Shown piece by piece: positions 1 to 9,977 of a stretch of DNA of 64,000 nucleotides. Location: NCBI RefSeq assembly GCF_001426665.1, contig NZ_LMEY01000009.1, positions 63,006 to 127,005 on the forward strand, written 5' to 3'. The stretch's first letter is position 1; the number at the start of each line of letters is the position of its first letter. The translations under genes and the position numbers were made by a program. The stretch is from Rhizobium sp. Root1334 (GTDB taxonomy: Bacteria; Pseudomonadota; Alphaproteobacteria; Rhizobiales; Rhizobiaceae). The notes below the pieces were generated by a model, which did no database searches, was not told the origin of the DNA, and was given only the letters and a program-made list of their open reading frames with translations.

Positions 1-1
1 T

Positions 2-1522
2 TCGGCCCAGGCGGATTCGATCCCGATCCTATGCATTACCGGCCAGGCGCCGCGCGCCCGGCTCGACAAGGAGGATTTCCAGGCGGTCGATATCGCCAAG
101 ATCGCCGGTCCGCTGACCAAATGGGCGGTGACCGTGATGGAACCGGCGCTGGTGCCGTTCGTTTTCCAAAAGGCGTTTCACCTGATGCGCTCGGGCCGTC
201 CCGGTCCGGTGCTGATCGACCTGCCGGTCGATGTGCAGCTGGCCGAAATCGAGTTCGATATCGATACCTATGCGCCGCTTGAGGCCTACAAGCCATCTGC
301 GACGCGGGCGCAGGCCGAAAAGGCGATCGCGATGCTCAACGAAGCGGAGCGGCCGCTGATCGTTGCCGGTGGCGGCATCATCAATGCAGATGCGTCCGAT
401 CTGCTGACCGAATTTGCCGAGATCACCGGCATCCCGGTCATTCCGACGCTGATGGGCTGGGGCACGATCCCGGACGACCATCCGCTGATGGCTGGCATGT
501 GCGGGCTGCAGACATCGCACCGCTACGGCAATGCCAACCTGCTCGCCTCCGATTTCGTGCTCGGTGTCGGCAACCGCTGGGCCAACCGCCACACCGGCAA
601 CGTGCCGACCTATACCGAAGGGCGCAAGTTCGTCCATGTCGATATCGAGCCGACTCAGATCGGCCGCGTCTTTGCCCCGGATTTCGGCATCGTTTCGGAT
701 GCGGGCGCCGCGCTGAAGTTGTTCCTCGATGTTGCGACGGAATGGAAGACGGCGGGCAAGCTGAAGGACTGGTCGGGCTGGGCCGAAGAATGCCGCGAGC
801 GCAAGCGGACGATGCTGCGCAAGACGCATTTCGACCAGACGCCGCTGAAGCCGCAGCGCGTCTACGAGGAGATGAACAAGGCGTTCGGCCGCGACACTTG
901 CTACGTTTCGACCATTGGCCTCAGCCAAATCGCCGGTGCGCAGTTCCTGCATGTCTATCGCCCACGCAACTGGATCAATTGCGGCCAGGCCGGCCCGCTC
1001 GGCTGGACGTTGCCGGCAGCGCTCGGTGTGCGTGCCGCCGATCCGGAGCGGAAGATCGTGGCGCTTTCGGGCGACTATGATTTCCAGTTCATGATCGAGG
1101 AGCTGGCCGTCGGCGCCCAGCACAAGCTGCCTTACCTGCACGTGGTGGTGAACAACTCGTATCTCGGCCTCATCCGCCAGGCGCAGCGCGGGCTGAACAT
1201 GGATTTCGAAGTCAGCCTCGCCTTCGACAATATCAACCATTCCGGCGATGCCGAGAAGGGATATGGCGTCGATCACGTGGCGGTGGCCGAAGGTCTGGGC
1301 TGCAAGGCGATCCGGGTCAGGAGCCCGAACGAGTTCCAGGAGGCTTTTGCCAAGGCGCAGGCGTTGATGGAGGAACATCAGGTGCCCGTCGTCATCGAAT
1401 TCATCCTTGAGCGCGTCACCAACATCTCGATGGGCGCCGACATCAATGCTGTCGTTGAATTCGAGGAACTGGCCGAACGCGGCGAGGACGCCCCGACGGC
1501 GATCATGGCGCTGCTCGACTGA
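2..1522 (+). CDS. gcl: Glyoxylate carboligase (tartronate-semialdehyde synthase), 5' end outside window
   Basis: Condenses two glyoxylate molecules to tartronate semialdehyde and CO2, the first step of the glycerate pathway for glyoxylate, glycolate and allantoin carbon. It is a ThDP- and FAD-dependent enzyme of the acetolactate synthase family. The frame is open from base 2, so the N-terminal ThDP pyrimidine-binding part is missing; about 507 residues are visible, and the family runs to nearly 600. The ThDP-binding signature is present as GDYDF followed about 30 residues later by [10 protein letters not shown], and the start of the visible part ([13 protein letters not shown]) is typical of Gcl. 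hyi and glxR follow directly, which fixes the pathway. Assignment is confident; only the start is unseen. Confidence 0.95.
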   Translation, partial: SAQADSIPILCITGQAPRARLDKEDFQAVDIAKIAGPLTKWAVTVMEPALVPFVFQKAFHLMRSGRPGPVLIDLPVDVQLAEIEFDIDTYAPLEAYKPSATRAQAEKAIAMLNEAERPLIVAGGGIINADASDLLTEFAEITGIPVIPTLMGWGTIPDDHPLMAGMCGLQTSHRYGNANLLASDFVLGVGNRWANRHTGNVPTYTEGRKFVHVDIEPTQIGRVFAPDFGIVSDAGAALKLFLDVATEWKTAGKLKDWSGWAEECRERKRTMLRKTHFDQTPLKPQRVYEEMNKAFGRDTCYVSTIGLSQIAGAQFLHVYRPRNWINCGQAGPLGWTLPAALGVRAADPERKIVALSGDYDFQFMIEELAVGAQHKLPYLHVVVNNSYLGLIRQAQRGLNMDFEVSLAFDNINHSGDAEKGYGVDHVAVAEGLGCKAIRVRSPNEFQEAFAKAQALMEEHQVPVVIEFILERVTNISMGADINAVVEFEELAERGEDAPTAIMALLD

Positions 1523-1544
1523 TCAGAGAACGGAGGATTTTCTC

Positions 1545-2360
1545 ATGCCAAAATTTGCGGCAAACCTGACGATGCTATTCAACGAGGTGCCGTTCCTCGA
1601 CCGGTTCGCGCTGGCCGCCAAGGCCGGGTTCGACGCTGTGGAATATCTCTTCCCCTATGACTTCGACGCCAAGGCGCTGAAGGCGGCACTCGAGGTCAAC
1701 GGCCTGACTCAGGTGCTGCATAACCTGCCGGCCGGAAACTGGGCCGGTGGCGAGCGCGGCATCGCCGTCCTGCCCGACCGGGTGGATGAATTCCGCCGCG
1801 GCGTGGCTTCGGCCATCGATTACGCAACCGCGCTTGGCTGCACGCAGATCAACTGCCTCTCCGGCATCGCGCCGGTCGGCGTATCGGACGACGTGCTCAG
1901 GGCGACCTTCGTTGCCAATCTGCGGCTGGCTGCGGGCGAGTTGAAGAAGCACGGCATCCGGCTGTTGATCGAGCCGATCAACCGGTTCGATATCCCCGGC
2001 TTCTACCTCAACACGGTGGAGCAGGCAGCCTCGATCATCAAGGAAGTCGGCAGCGACAACCTGTTCATCCAGTACGATCTCTACCATCAGCAGCGCACCG
2101 AGGGCGAGCTGATCGGCACGTTCAAGAAATACCAGGGGCAGATCGCCCATGTGCAACTGGCCGACAATCCCGGCCGCAACGAGCCGGGCACCGGCGAGAT
2201 CAACTATCCCTTCGTCTTCGAGGCGCTGGAGGCGGCCGGATATGACGGCTTCATCGGCTGCGAATACAAGCCGCGCACCACGACATCCGAAGGGCTCGGC
2301 TGGTTTACCGAGACGCACCGCCAGTCGCACGGCGCAGACATCATCAAGATCAGGAGTTAA
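1545..2360 (+). CDS. hyi: Hydroxypyruvate isomerase
   Basis: Cytoplasmic TIM-barrel isomerase interconverting tartronate semialdehyde and hydroxypyruvate. I chose the ATG at 1545 (271 aa), which sits after a GGAGGA ribosome site and 22 bases behind the gcl stop; the frame is open further upstream inside gcl but that part is not Hyi-like. Family metal and active-site segments are visible: LLIEPINRFDIPGFYLNT with its glutamate, QYDLYHQQ, and the late FIGCEYKP glutamate. Length matches the family (about 260 aa). It lies between gcl and glxR and is most likely co-transcribed with both. Confidence 0.93.
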   Translation: MPKFAANLTMLFNEVPFLDRFALAAKAGFDAVEYLFPYDFDAKALKAALEVNGLTQVLHNLPAGNWAGGERGIAVLPDRVDEFRRGVASAIDYATALGCTQINCLSGIAPVGVSDDVLRATFVANLRLAAGELKKHGIRLLIEPINRFDIPGFYLNTVEQAASIIKEVGSDNLFIQYDLYHQQRTEGELIGTFKKYQGQIAHVQLADNPGRNEPGTGEINYPFVFEALEAAGYDGFIGCEYKPRTTTSEGLGWFTETHRQSHGADIIKIRS

Positions 2361-2365
2361 GCATC

Positions 2366-3250
2366 ATGGCCACAATCGGCTTTATCGGACTGGGTATCAT
2401 GGGCACGCCGATGGCGCGCCACCTGCAGGATGCCGGCCACACCGTCGTTACCTCGACATTCCATATCCCGCCGAAGCAGGAATTGATCGACAACGGCCTG
2501 AAGTTCGTCGAAACACCGAAGGCGCTGGCCGAGAAGGTCGATACTATCATCCTGATGCTGCCGGACACGCCGGAAGTGAAGGATGTCCTGTTCGGCGAAA
2601 ACGGCGTTTTCTTCGGCCTGTCGGCGGGCAAGCTGGTGATCGACATGAGCTCGATCTCGCCGATCGAGACGAAGGAATTCGCCAGACGAGTTCGCGAGAC
2701 GGGCGCCGAATATATCGACGCCCCGGTGTCCGGCGGCGAGGTCGGTGCAAAGAACGCATCGCTGTCGATCATGGCGGGCGGTGCGCAGGCAAGTTTTGAC
2801 CGGGTACTGCCGCTGCTCAAGCTGATGGGCAAGAACATCACGCTGGTCGGCGATTGCGGTGATGGACAGGTGACGAAAGTTGCCAACCAGATCATCGTCG
2901 CGCTCACCATCGAGGCTGTCGCGGAAGCGCTGGTCTTCGCCTCCAAGGCCGGCGCCGATCCGGCACGGGTCCGCGAGGCCCTGATGGGCGGCTTTGCCTC
3001 GTCGCGCATTCTGGAAGTGCATGGCGACCGCATGGTCAAGCGCACTTTTGATCCGGGTTTCCGCATCTCGCTGCATCAGAAGGACCTGAACCTCGCCCTT
3101 CAGGGCGCAAAGACCATCGGTGTTTCGCTGCCGAACACGGCGGCAACGCAGGAACTGTTCAACAGCTGCGCTGCCCACGGCGATGCCGGGCTCGATCACT
3201 CGGGTCTCGTCACGGCGCTTGAACGCATGGCCAACCACGCGGTCGCCTGA
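2366..3250 (+). CDS. glxR: 2-hydroxy-3-oxopropionate (tartronate semialdehyde) reductase
   Basis: Reduces tartronate semialdehyde to D-glycerate with NAD(P)H. The 294-residue protein is a complete beta-hydroxyacid dehydrogenase: an N-terminal Rossmann motif GFIGLGIMGTPMARHL, the substrate-binding segment DAPVSGGEVGAKNASL near residue 120, and the catalytic-lysine segment TKVANQIIVALT near residue 170. It begins five bases after hyi, so the two are tightly coupled. A strong hairpin with a T run lies just after its stop and would end the gcl-hyi-glxR transcript. Paralogous enzymes such as 3-hydroxyisobutyrate dehydrogenase look similar, but the context favours GlxR. Confidence 0.92.
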   Translation: MATIGFIGLGIMGTPMARHLQDAGHTVVTSTFHIPPKQELIDNGLKFVETPKALAEKVDTIILMLPDTPEVKDVLFGENGVFFGLSAGKLVIDMSSISPIETKEFARRVRETGAEYIDAPVSGGEVGAKNASLSIMAGGAQASFDRVLPLLKLMGKNITLVGDCGDGQVTKVANQIIVALTIEAVAEALVFASKAGADPARVREALMGGFASSRILEVHGDRMVKRTFDPGFRISLHQKDLNLALQGAKTIGVSLPNTAATQELFNSCAAHGDAGLDHSGLVTALERMANHAVA

Positions 3251-3254
3251 CGAC

Positions 3255-3293
3255 AAAGACCGGGCAGCCAGGAGGAGGGCTGCCCGGTCTTTT
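3255..3293 (+). terminator. Rho-independent terminator after glxR
   Basis: A perfect 15-bp stem: the 12-nt core GACCGGGCAGCC at 3258-3269 pairs with GGCTGCCCGGTC at 3278-3289, and three further A-T pairs extend it outward. The loop is 8 nt, and the downstream arm runs into TTTT. It separates gcl-hyi-glxR from the glycerate kinase, so the kinase is expected to need read-through or its own promoter. Confidence 0.85.
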
Positions 3294-3313
3294 CATGAAT
3301 GAGGATAAAAGAC

Positions 3314-4582
3314 ATGCCCGCGATCGCCGACCCGAAAGCATTTTTGGAAACGCTGTTTCATGCGGCGGTCGCTGCCGCTGACCCGGCAAAAGTGCTGGCC
3401 GCCAACCTGCCGGAAAAACCCAAGGGCCGCACGGTGGTGATTGGCGCCGGCAAGGGGGCTGCCCAGATGGCGCAGGTGTTCGAGCGGCTGTGGGGTGGAC
3501 CGCTCACCGGTGCTGTCGTGACGCGATACGGCTATGGTGCGCGCTGCGAGCGGATCGAGGTGTTGGAGGCATCGCATCCGCTGCCCGACGAAAACGGGCT
3601 GAAGGCATCGCGCCGGTTGCTGGAGGAGGTCAGTGGTCTCACGGAAGACGACCTCGTCGTGGCACTGATCTGCGGCGGCGGCTCGGCGCTGTTGCCGTTG
3701 CCGGCTGGTGATCTGACGCTGGAGGATGAAATCGCCGTCAATCGGGCGCTTCTGACATCGGGCGCGCCGATCAGTGCAATGAACGCCATCCGCAAGCACG
3801 TTTCGGGTATCAAGGGCGGGCGGCTGGCTGCTGCGGCGTGGCCCGCGAAGGTCGTGTCGCTGGTGGTCTCGGACATTCCCGGTGATGATCCGGCGCTGGT
3901 GGCTTCGGGGCCGACCATCCCGGACAAAAGCACGCGCGACGATGCTTTGAGGGTCATCGAACGCTATCGCCTGGAATTGCCGGAAAAGGTGATGGCGTAT
4001 ATCCGCAGCGATGCGTCTGAAGCTCCCAACCCGGCCGACCAAAGGTTTCGCCGCAACGCGGTCCGGCTTGTCGCCTCGGCTGCGGTTTCGCTGGAGGCTG
4101 CGGCCGAAACGGCACGGGCGGCGGGTGTCGAGGCCGTGATCCTGTCTGATGCCATCGAGGGCGAGGCACGGGAGGTCGGGCCCGTGCATGCGGCGATTGC
4201 CCGCGAGGTTGCCGCTAGAAACCGGCCTTTTCAAAAGCCAGTGGTCATTCTCTCAGGTGGCGAGACGACGGTGACGATCCGGGGCAAGGGCAAGGGCGGG
4301 CGCAACAGCGAGTTCCTCTTGTCACTGGCGCTCGGGATCGATGGTGCTGACGGCATTTCGGCGCTGGCCGCCGATACCGATGGTATCGATGGGTCGGAGG
4401 ACAATGCCGGGGCATTCGCGGACGACACGAGTGTGTCGCGTCTTGCAAGGGCCGGTGTCGACGGAGCGGCTTTACTCGACCGCAACGACGCCTGGACCGC
4501 ATTCGATGCGGTCGGTGACATTTTCAAGCCGGGACCGACAGGGACCAACGTCAATGATTTTCGGGCGATTCTGGTGCAGTAG
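3314..4582 (+). CDS. gckA: Glycerate 2-kinase, MOFRL family (often annotated hydroxypyruvate reductase TtuD)
   Basis: Phosphorylates D-glycerate to 2-phosphoglycerate, feeding GlxR product into central metabolism. The 422-residue protein has an N-terminal GckA-type Rossmann domain (VVIGAGKGAAQMAQVFE, then ALICGGGSALLPLP near residue 115) and a C-terminal MOFRL domain (GGETTVTIRGKGKGGRNSEF, then ALAADTDGIDGSEDNAGA). I chose the ATG at 3314 because GAGG lies nine bases ahead; an ATG at 3299 in the same frame has no ribosome site. The family carries the misleading older name TtuD/hydroxypyruvate reductase, but sequence and neighbours fit the kinase. It starts 21 bases beyond the glxR terminator. 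Confidence 0.88.
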   Translation: MPAIADPKAFLETLFHAAVAAADPAKVLAANLPEKPKGRTVVIGAGKGAAQMAQVFERLWGGPLTGAVVTRYGYGARCERIEVLEASHPLPDENGLKASRRLLEEVSGLTEDDLVVALICGGGSALLPLPAGDLTLEDEIAVNRALLTSGAPISAMNAIRKHVSGIKGGRLAAAAWPAKVVSLVVSDIPGDDPALVASGPTIPDKSTRDDALRVIERYRLELPEKVMAYIRSDASEAPNPADQRFRRNAVRLVASAAVSLEAAAETARAAGVEAVILSDAIEGEAREVGPVHAAIAREVAARNRPFQKPVVILSGGETTVTIRGKGKGGRNSEFLLSLALGIDGADGISALAADTDGIDGSEDNAGAFADDTSVSRLARAGVDGAALLDRNDAWTAFDAVGDIFKPGPTGTNVNDFRAILVQ

Positions 4583-4727
4583 GCCTGCATCGTCTGCTTG
4601 CGCAACTGACTTGATGATGGGGGGGGAATGGCTCTGCCGCCACGCATCGACTCCGCGAAGGATTCGGAACCAAATGCCTGGATCGGCAGTTAATTTCCTC
4701 ATGGTTCAACGCAGGAGGATGACGGCA

Positions 4728-5189
4728 ATGCTGAAATCATTGTCTCCCGCAATCTCCGGTATCGAAATCGATCCGCAGCAGGGCGGAATGAGTCTGGCCG
4801 ATTTCGAATGGCGCTACCGCGTGGTGATCATTTTCCCTGATGACAGTCATATCGATGCGGCACGGCAGGCAAACCAGCTGCTTGCCCAGGCCGAGGGCCT
4901 GCGCGAAAGAGATATCATCGTGCTGGAGGTCGGGCGCAACGACGTCAAGGCGTTGTTCGGACCGGAATACGACCTCAATTGCTACGCCATCCGTTCGGAT
5001 CTGGACGTAACGGACGGTTTCTTTGCAATGATGCTGGTCAGCAAGGATGGCGCGGTGACGTTTCCGCACCGACGAGGTGGTACCGGCAGCGGTGCTGTTT
5101 GCGTTGATCGATCAGTTGCCGGCAACGCAGACCAAACGCTCCAACTGAAATCGGCGATGCTTAAACTTGGCTTTTCAGCCATTGATTGA
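4728..5189 (+). pseudogene. DUF4174-family protein with an apparent frameshift near its C-terminus
   Basis: The first 112 residues (DFEWRYRVVIIFPDD, then DIIVLEVGRNDVKALFG and MMLVSKDGAVTF) look like DUF4174, small proteins of unknown function. After 5063 the frame reads proline/histidine/arginine-rich residues to 5189 and overlaps the opposite gene. If one C of the CC at 5064-5065 is dropped, the reading becomes RTDEVVPAAVLFALIDQLP and stops at 5148, which is the expected DUF4174 ending and removes the overlap. So this is either a one-base insertion mutant or a sequencing error. The start at 4728 is supported by AGGAGG nine bases upstream. Confidence 0.7.
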
Positions 5190-6375
5190 TCCCCGCCGCC
5201 GCCGCCCGGCCGGTGGCGAAACAGGCGGTGAGCAGGTAACCGCCTGTTGGGGCTTCCCAATCCAGCATTTCTCCGGCGGCGAAGACGCCAGGTAAGGCTT
5301 TCAGCATATAGCGCTCATCGACAGCATCGAAACGGATGCCGCCTGCCGAGGAAATGGCTTCGGCGATGGGACGGGGCCGCGTGACGGGAATGGGCAGGGC
5401 CTTGATCAGCAGAGCGAGTTGGGCGGGATCATTGAGTGCGGCTTGGGAGCCGAGTTCGCGAACGAGTGCGGCCTTGACGCCTTCCAGGCCGGCGCCTTTG
5501 CGCAGGCGATTGGAAAAGCTGACCTTTCCGTCCTGACGTGAAAGGTCTTTCATCAGGCGTTCGGCGTTGCGGCCGGGCGCGAGATCGACAATCAGGGTTG
5601 CCGTGCCCTGCCGCGCCAGGCGGTCCCGCAATGCGGCCGAATGGGCGTAGACGAGGCTGCCTTCGATGCCATGGCGGGAGATGACGAATTCGCCGGGGAA
5701 GGTGCCGGCGTCCGATGTGGTCGCGACGGATTTCAGCGGCGCTCCGGCAAAGCGGTCCTTGAAGACATCGCTCCAATCGACATCGAAGCCGCAATTGGCG
5801 GGCTGCAGGTCGGCGATGCCGACGCCTTTGTCTCTCAGCAACGGAACCCAGCCGCCATCGGCGCCGAGGCGCGGCCAGCTGGCGCCACCGAGCGCGAGCA
5901 GCGTCGCGTCGCTGTGGAGAGTTGTCAGGCCGTTCGGGGTGTCGAAGGTGAGGCCGTCATCGGCAAAGCCGGTCCAGCGGTGGCGTGTCATCAGCTTGAC
6001 GCCCTGTGCCTCCAGCCGCTTCAGCCAGGCCCGTAACAGCGGCGAGGCCTTCATGACGGTTGGAAAGACGCGGCCGGACGTGCCGGTAAAGGTTTCAGTG
6101 CCGAGGCTGGAAGCCCATGCCTGTACGTCGGCGGGGGTGAAAGCATCCAGCGCAGTACGCAGGCGATCCGATGCGGCGCCGAAACGGGTGGCGAAACGCT
6201 GATAGTCTTCGGAATGGGTGATATTGAGACCTGATTTTCCGGCAAGCAGGAACTTGCGGCCGAATGTCGGCATGCCATCATAGACCGTTACGGCATGGCC
6301 GGACGACGACAACACCTCCGCCGCCATCAGGCCCGCCGGGCCGCCGCCGATGATTGCGATCTGTTTTGCCGTCAT
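5161..6375 (-). CDS. TIGR03862-type NAD(P)/FAD-dependent oxidoreductase (BaiN/HI0933 family)
   Basis: Flavoprotein of unknown substrate. With the ATG at 6375 the protein is 404 aa and starts MTAKQIAIIGGGPAGLMAAE, a classic FAD dinucleotide motif. It also shows TFGRKFLLAGKSGLNITHSE near residue 40, a family hallmark, and a C-terminal FAD-contact segment FAAGEMLDWEAPTGGYLLTA. The frame extends 20 codons upstream to a TTG, but those residues are not family-like. It is convergent with the DUF4174 gene, and its start faces the liu operon. No operon partner is visible. Confidence 0.85.
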   Translation of the reverse strand: MTAKQIAIIGGGPAGLMAAEVLSSSGHAVTVYDGMPTFGRKFLLAGKSGLNITHSEDYQRFATRFGAASDRLRTALDAFTPADVQAWASSLGTETFTGTSGRVFPTVMKASPLLRAWLKRLEAQGVKLMTRHRWTGFADDGLTFDTPNGLTTLHSDATLLALGGASWPRLGADGGWVPLLRDKGVGIADLQPANCGFDVDWSDVFKDRFAGAPLKSVATTSDAGTFPGEFVISRHGIEGSLVYAHSAALRDRLARQGTATLIVDLAPGRNAERLMKDLSRQDGKVSFSNRLRKGAGLEGVKAALVRELGSQAALNDPAQLALLIKALPIPVTRPRPIAEAISSAGGIRFDAVDERYMLKALPGVFAAGEMLDWEAPTGGYLLTACFATGRAAAAGINQWLKSQV

Positions 6376-6759
6376 TAGATGCGTCCGCTGCCGTTGTTCC
6401 AAGCCCGTCTTGGAGACTACGGGCTTCTTGCGCAAGGATAAACGTGATCATTCCGTATTCTGAAGACACGCAGTTATCCGTTCATCGCCGCAACTGCCAT
6501 CGCAGGCGATCCGGCTCGACCGCATTTTTTTGCAAATCATGCGCGCAAGCTGCTGTCTTGGTTCGGAAATTGTTTTGCGGCTGTGTTAGTCTCAAAAACG
6601 GTACCGGTGCTGTGGAGAGGAGTCTGCCGCACCGGCGTCTTGCAGCGGCTGCTGTACCGGGAGGAATGCCGACATCCTTGCCCGCCTTTTGGGCGGCCGG
6701 GTTTCATATCGTCGTCTTCTTTCCGTTCAAGCAGCGCGATCCGGCTGGGAGGAGGCCCG
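6376..6759. promoter_or_regulatory. Divergent control region of the flavoprotein gene and the liu operon
   Basis: This 384-base gene-free stretch lies between two divergent start codons, so both promoters should be here. It holds an 8-bp inverted repeat (AAGCCCGT at 6401-6408 and ACGGGCTT at 6419-6426, loop 10) close to the flavoprotein start. A GGGAGGAGG ribosome site at about 6747-6755 serves liuA. I could not pick convincing -35/-10 boxes or a known regulator site. Confidence 0.4.
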
Positions 6760-7923
6760 ATGTATTCTGGCGGCTTGAATTTTGCCTTGGGCGACGAGAT
6801 CGAGGCGTTGCGCGACACCGTGCAGCGGTTTGCAAGCGAGCGCATTGCGCCGCAGGCGGCGGATATCGACCGGAGCAACAGCTTTCCGATGCTGCTCTGG
6901 CGGGAGCTGGGCGATCTCGGCCTGCTCGGGATCACGGCGGGCGAAGATTATGGCGGCATCGGCCTTGGTTATCTCGCCCATTGCGTGGCGATGGAGGAAA
7001 TCAGCCGGGCCTCGGCCTCGGTGGCCTTGAGTTATGGTGCCCATTCCAATCTCTGCGTCAACCAGATCAACCGCAACGGCTCAGACGTGCAGAAAGCCCG
7101 GTACCTGCCGAAGCTGATTTCCGGCGAACATGTTGGCGCGCTGGCAATGTCCGAGCCGGGGGCAGGCTCCGATGTGGTGTCGATGAAGCTGCGCGCCGAC
7201 AAGCGCGGCGACCGCTACGTGCTCAACGGCAACAAGATGTGGATCACCAATGGTCCTGATGCGGACGTTCTGGTTGTTTACGCCAAGACCGATCCGGATG
7301 CCGGGCCGCGCGGCATTACCGCGTTTCTGGTCGAAAAGGGGTTTGCCGGATTTTCGACCGGCCAGAAGCTCGACAAGCTGGGAATGCGCGGCTCCAATAC
7401 CTGCGAGCTGATCTTCAGCGATTGCGAGGTGCCGGAGGAAAATGTGCTCGGCAGCGTTGGCGGCGGCGTGCGCATTCTGATGTCGGGTCTCGATTATGAG
7501 CGCGTGGTCCTGTCGGCAGGACCTCTCGGGATCATGGCGGCTTGCCTCGACGTCGCGGTCCCCTATCTGCATGAGCGAAAGCAGTTCGGCCAGCCGATCG
7601 GCGAATTCCAGCTGATGCAGGGCAAGATCGCCGACATGTATGTGACGCTGAATGCAGCACGCGCCTATGTCTATGCTGTGGCGGCCGCCTGCGACAGGGG
7701 CGAGACGACACGCAAGGATGCGGCCGGGTGCATTCTCTATGCGGCAGAACGGGCAACGGCCTTGGCACTCGAAACCATCCAGGTGCTGGGCGGCAACGGC
7801 TACACCAACGACTATCCGGCCGGGCGCTTGCTCAGAGACGCGAAACTGTACGAGATCGGTGCTGGAACCTCGGAAATACGGCGTATGCTGATCGGCAGGG
7901 AGCTTTTCGGCGAGACGGCTTGA
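6760..7923 (+). CDS. liuA: Isovaleryl-CoA dehydrogenase
   Basis: FAD-dependent oxidation of isovaleryl-CoA to 3-methylcrotonyl-CoA in leucine degradation. The ATG at 6760 follows GGGAGGAGG and gives 387 aa, the usual length. Acyl-CoA dehydrogenase signatures are present: [35 protein letters not shown], and the C-terminal [20 protein letters not shown]. The glutamate in [15 protein letters not shown] sits where isovaleryl-CoA dehydrogenases place their catalytic base, unlike other short-chain family members. It is first gene of the liu cluster, with carboxylase genes immediately downstream. Confidence 0.93.
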   Translation: MYSGGLNFALGDEIEALRDTVQRFASERIAPQAADIDRSNSFPMLLWRELGDLGLLGITAGEDYGGIGLGYLAHCVAMEEISRASASVALSYGAHSNLCVNQINRNGSDVQKARYLPKLISGEHVGALAMSEPGAGSDVVSMKLRADKRGDRYVLNGNKMWITNGPDADVLVVYAKTDPDAGPRGITAFLVEKGFAGFSTGQKLDKLGMRGSNTCELIFSDCEVPEENVLGSVGGGVRILMSGLDYERVVLSAGPLGIMAACLDVAVPYLHERKQFGQPIGEFQLMQGKIADMYVTLNAARAYVYAVAAACDRGETTRKDAAGCILYAAERATALALETIQVLGGNGYTNDYPAGRLLRDAKLYEIGAGTSEIRRMLIGRELFGETA

Positions 7924-7960
7924 ACGTGACACTCTGCAGGATGTTTGGTCGGGGGAATGA

Positions 7961-9568
7961 ATGGCCGTTCTGAAATCGCAAATTACCACGTCCTCGGAAA
8001 CCTTCCGCGCCAACAGCGCTGCGATGGCGGAGGCGATGCGTGTCGTTGAGGAAGCGGCGGCGCTGGCTGCCGGCGGTGGCGGCGAGGTGGCGCGCGAGCG
8101 TCATGTCAGCCGTGGCAAGATGCTGCCGCGTGAACGGGTGGCGCAACTGATCGACCCGGCGACGCCCTTTCTGGAAGTGGGCTTGACGGCGGCGCACGGG
8201 CTCTACAAGGGCGAGGCGCCGGGGGCGGGGCTGGTCACCGGTATCGGCCGTGTGTCCGGCCGTGACTGCATGATCGTCTGCAACGATGCGACGGTCAAAG
8301 GCGGCACCTATTATCCGATGACGGTGAAGAAGCATTTGCGGGCACAGGAGATCGCGGCGGAGAATAACCTGCCCTGCATCTATCTGGTCGATTCCGGCGG
8401 CGCCAACCTGCCGAACCAGGATGAAGTGTTTCCGGATCGCGATCATTTCGGCCGCATCTTCTATAATCAGGCCAATATGTCGGCCGCGGGCATTCCGCAG
8501 ATCGCCGTCGTCATGGGCTCCTGCACGGCGGGTGGCGCCTATGTCCCGGCGATGTCGGACGAGGCAATCATCGTCGAGGGGCAGGGGACGATCTTTCTCG
8601 CCGGGCCGCCGCTGGTGCGGGCTGCGACGGGCGAGGTGGTGACGTCGGAGGATCTTGGGGGCGGCGATGTGCATACGCGGCTTTCCGGCGTTGCCGATCA
8701 TCTGGCCCGCGACGATGCGCATGCGCTGGCGCTGGCGCGCCGGGCGGTTGCCAACCTCAACCGCACCTCCATAACCACCGTCGAGCGGCAGGCGCCGGAA
8801 GAACCGGTCTACGATCCCGGAGATATCTCTGGTGTCGTTCCCGCCGACCTGCGCACGCCCTATGACATCCGCGAAGTGATCGCCCGGATCGTCGATGGCT
8901 CGCGGCTGGACGAGTTCAAGGCGCGATACGGAACGACGCTGGTCTGCGGTTTTGCCCATATTCACGGAATTCCCGTCGGCATCATCGCCAACAATGGCGT
9001 GCTGTTTTCGGAATCGGCACTGAAGGGCACGCATTTCGTCGAGCTGTGCTCGCAGCGGAAGATCCCTTTGATCTTCCTGCAGAACATTACCGGCTTCATG
9101 GTCGGGCGCAAATACGAGACGGAGGGCATTGCCAAGCACGGTGCCAAGCTGGTGACGGCGGTGGCGACGACCAAGGTGCCGAAGATCACCATGCTGGTCG
9201 GCGGCTCGTTTGGTGCCGGCAATTATGGCATGGGCGGCCGGGCGTTTTCACCGCGCTTCCTGTGGACCTGGCCGAACAGCCGGATTTCCGTCATGGGCGG
9301 CGAGCAGGCGGCAGGGGTGCTGGCAACCGTGCGCGGTGATGCGCTGAAGCGGGCCGGCACGCCCTGGAGCGACGAAGACGAGGCAAAATTCAAGCAGCCG
9401 GTGCTGAACCTGTTCGAGACCCAGAGCCACCCGCTTTATGCCTCGGCGCGGCTGTGGGACGACGGCATCATCGACCCGCGCAAAAGCCGCGATGTGCTGG
9501 CGCTTTCCCTGTCGGCGGCACTCAATGCGCCGATCGACGATACCCGTTTTGGCCTGTTCAGGATGTGA
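7961..9568 (+). CDS. liuB: Methylcrotonyl-CoA carboxylase, beta (carboxyltransferase) subunit
   Basis: Transfers carboxylate from biotin to 3-methylcrotonyl-CoA, forming 3-methylglutaconyl-CoA. The 535-residue protein is a full carboxyltransferase: the CoA-side segment MPRERV..LID near residue 60, [20 protein letters not shown] near 145, [16 protein letters not shown] near 185, and the C-terminal [20 protein letters not shown] near 410. The last resembles methylcrotonyl- rather than propionyl-CoA carboxylases. It lies 37 bases after liuA and pairs with the alpha subunit at 9978-11963, separated only by a small RidA gene. Confidence 0.94.
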   Translation: MAVLKSQITTSSETFRANSAAMAEAMRVVEEAAALAAGGGGEVARERHVSRGKMLPRERVAQLIDPATPFLEVGLTAAHGLYKGEAPGAGLVTGIGRVSGRDCMIVCNDATVKGGTYYPMTVKKHLRAQEIAAENNLPCIYLVDSGGANLPNQDEVFPDRDHFGRIFYNQANMSAAGIPQIAVVMGSCTAGGAYVPAMSDEAIIVEGQGTIFLAGPPLVRAATGEVVTSEDLGGGDVHTRLSGVADHLARDDAHALALARRAVANLNRTSITTVERQAPEEPVYDPGDISGVVPADLRTPYDIREVIARIVDGSRLDEFKARYGTTLVCGFAHIHGIPVGIIANNGVLFSESALKGTHFVELCSQRKIPLIFLQNITGFMVGRKYETEGIAKHGAKLVTAVATTKVPKITMLVGGSFGAGNYGMGGRAFSPRFLWTWPNSRISVMGGEQAAGVLATVRGDALKRAGTPWSDEDEAKFKQPVLNLFETQSHPLYASARLWDDGIIDPRKSRDVLALSLSAALNAPIDDTRFGLFRM

Positions 9569-9579
9569 GGAGAAAGACC

Positions 9580-9963
9580 ATGAAACGTGATGCTTTCAAT
9601 GCCAAGAACGCCCCTCAGCCACGCGGTGGTTATTCACAGGCTGTCCGGCTTGAGGATTTTCAGCGCCTGCTCTTCGTCAGCGGCCAGATCCCGACGGATT
9701 CAGACGACAGCGTACCGGCAGGGTTTGAAGCCCAGGCGCGGCAGGTCTGGTTGAATGTCGATGCGCAATTGAAGGCCGCCGGGATGAGCAAGGCGGATAT
9801 CGTCAAGGTGACGGCCTATCTCGCTGACCGGCATCACACCATGGCCAATCGTGAAATCCGCAGCGAATATCTGGGCAGCCTGACGCCGGCGATGACAGTG
9901 GTAATCGCCGGTATTTTTGACGGGGCCTGGCTTCTCGAGGTCGAAGTCATCGCCGCGCAATAG
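9580..9963 (+). CDS. RidA/YjgF-family protein inside the liu operon
   Basis: Small 127-aa protein of the RidA (Rid) family, which hydrolyses reactive enamine/imine intermediates or does related chemistry. Family marks are visible: GGYSQAVRLEDFQRLLFVSG at the N-terminus, and the late segment TPAMTVVIAGIFDGAWLLEVE. The canonical RidA arginine (usually PRxxVE near the end) is not present in that form, so it probably belongs to a divergent Rid subgroup. The ATG at 9580 follows AGGAG and begins 11 bases after liuB; the alpha-subunit gene follows 14 bases on. The position implies co-expression with leucine catabolism. Confidence 0.87.
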   Translation: MKRDAFNAKNAPQPRGGYSQAVRLEDFQRLLFVSGQIPTDSDDSVPAGFEAQARQVWLNVDAQLKAAGMSKADIVKVTAYLADRHHTMANREIRSEYLGSLTPAMTVVIAGIFDGAWLLEVEVIAAQ

Positions 9964-9977
9964 ACCGGGATAGAGTA

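Noticed and set aside
29..1378. Long open frame on the minus strand opposite gcl
   Set aside because: Composition is Arg/His/Asp-rich shadow of a GC-rich gene; the plus-strand product is clearly Gcl.
6401..6426. AAGCCCGT/ACGGGCTT stem-loop considered as a terminator
   Set aside because: No T run on either strand; it lies upstream of both divergent genes.
7832..9139. 435-codon minus-strand frame opposite liuB
   Set aside because: Antisense shadow of a clear carboxyltransferase gene.
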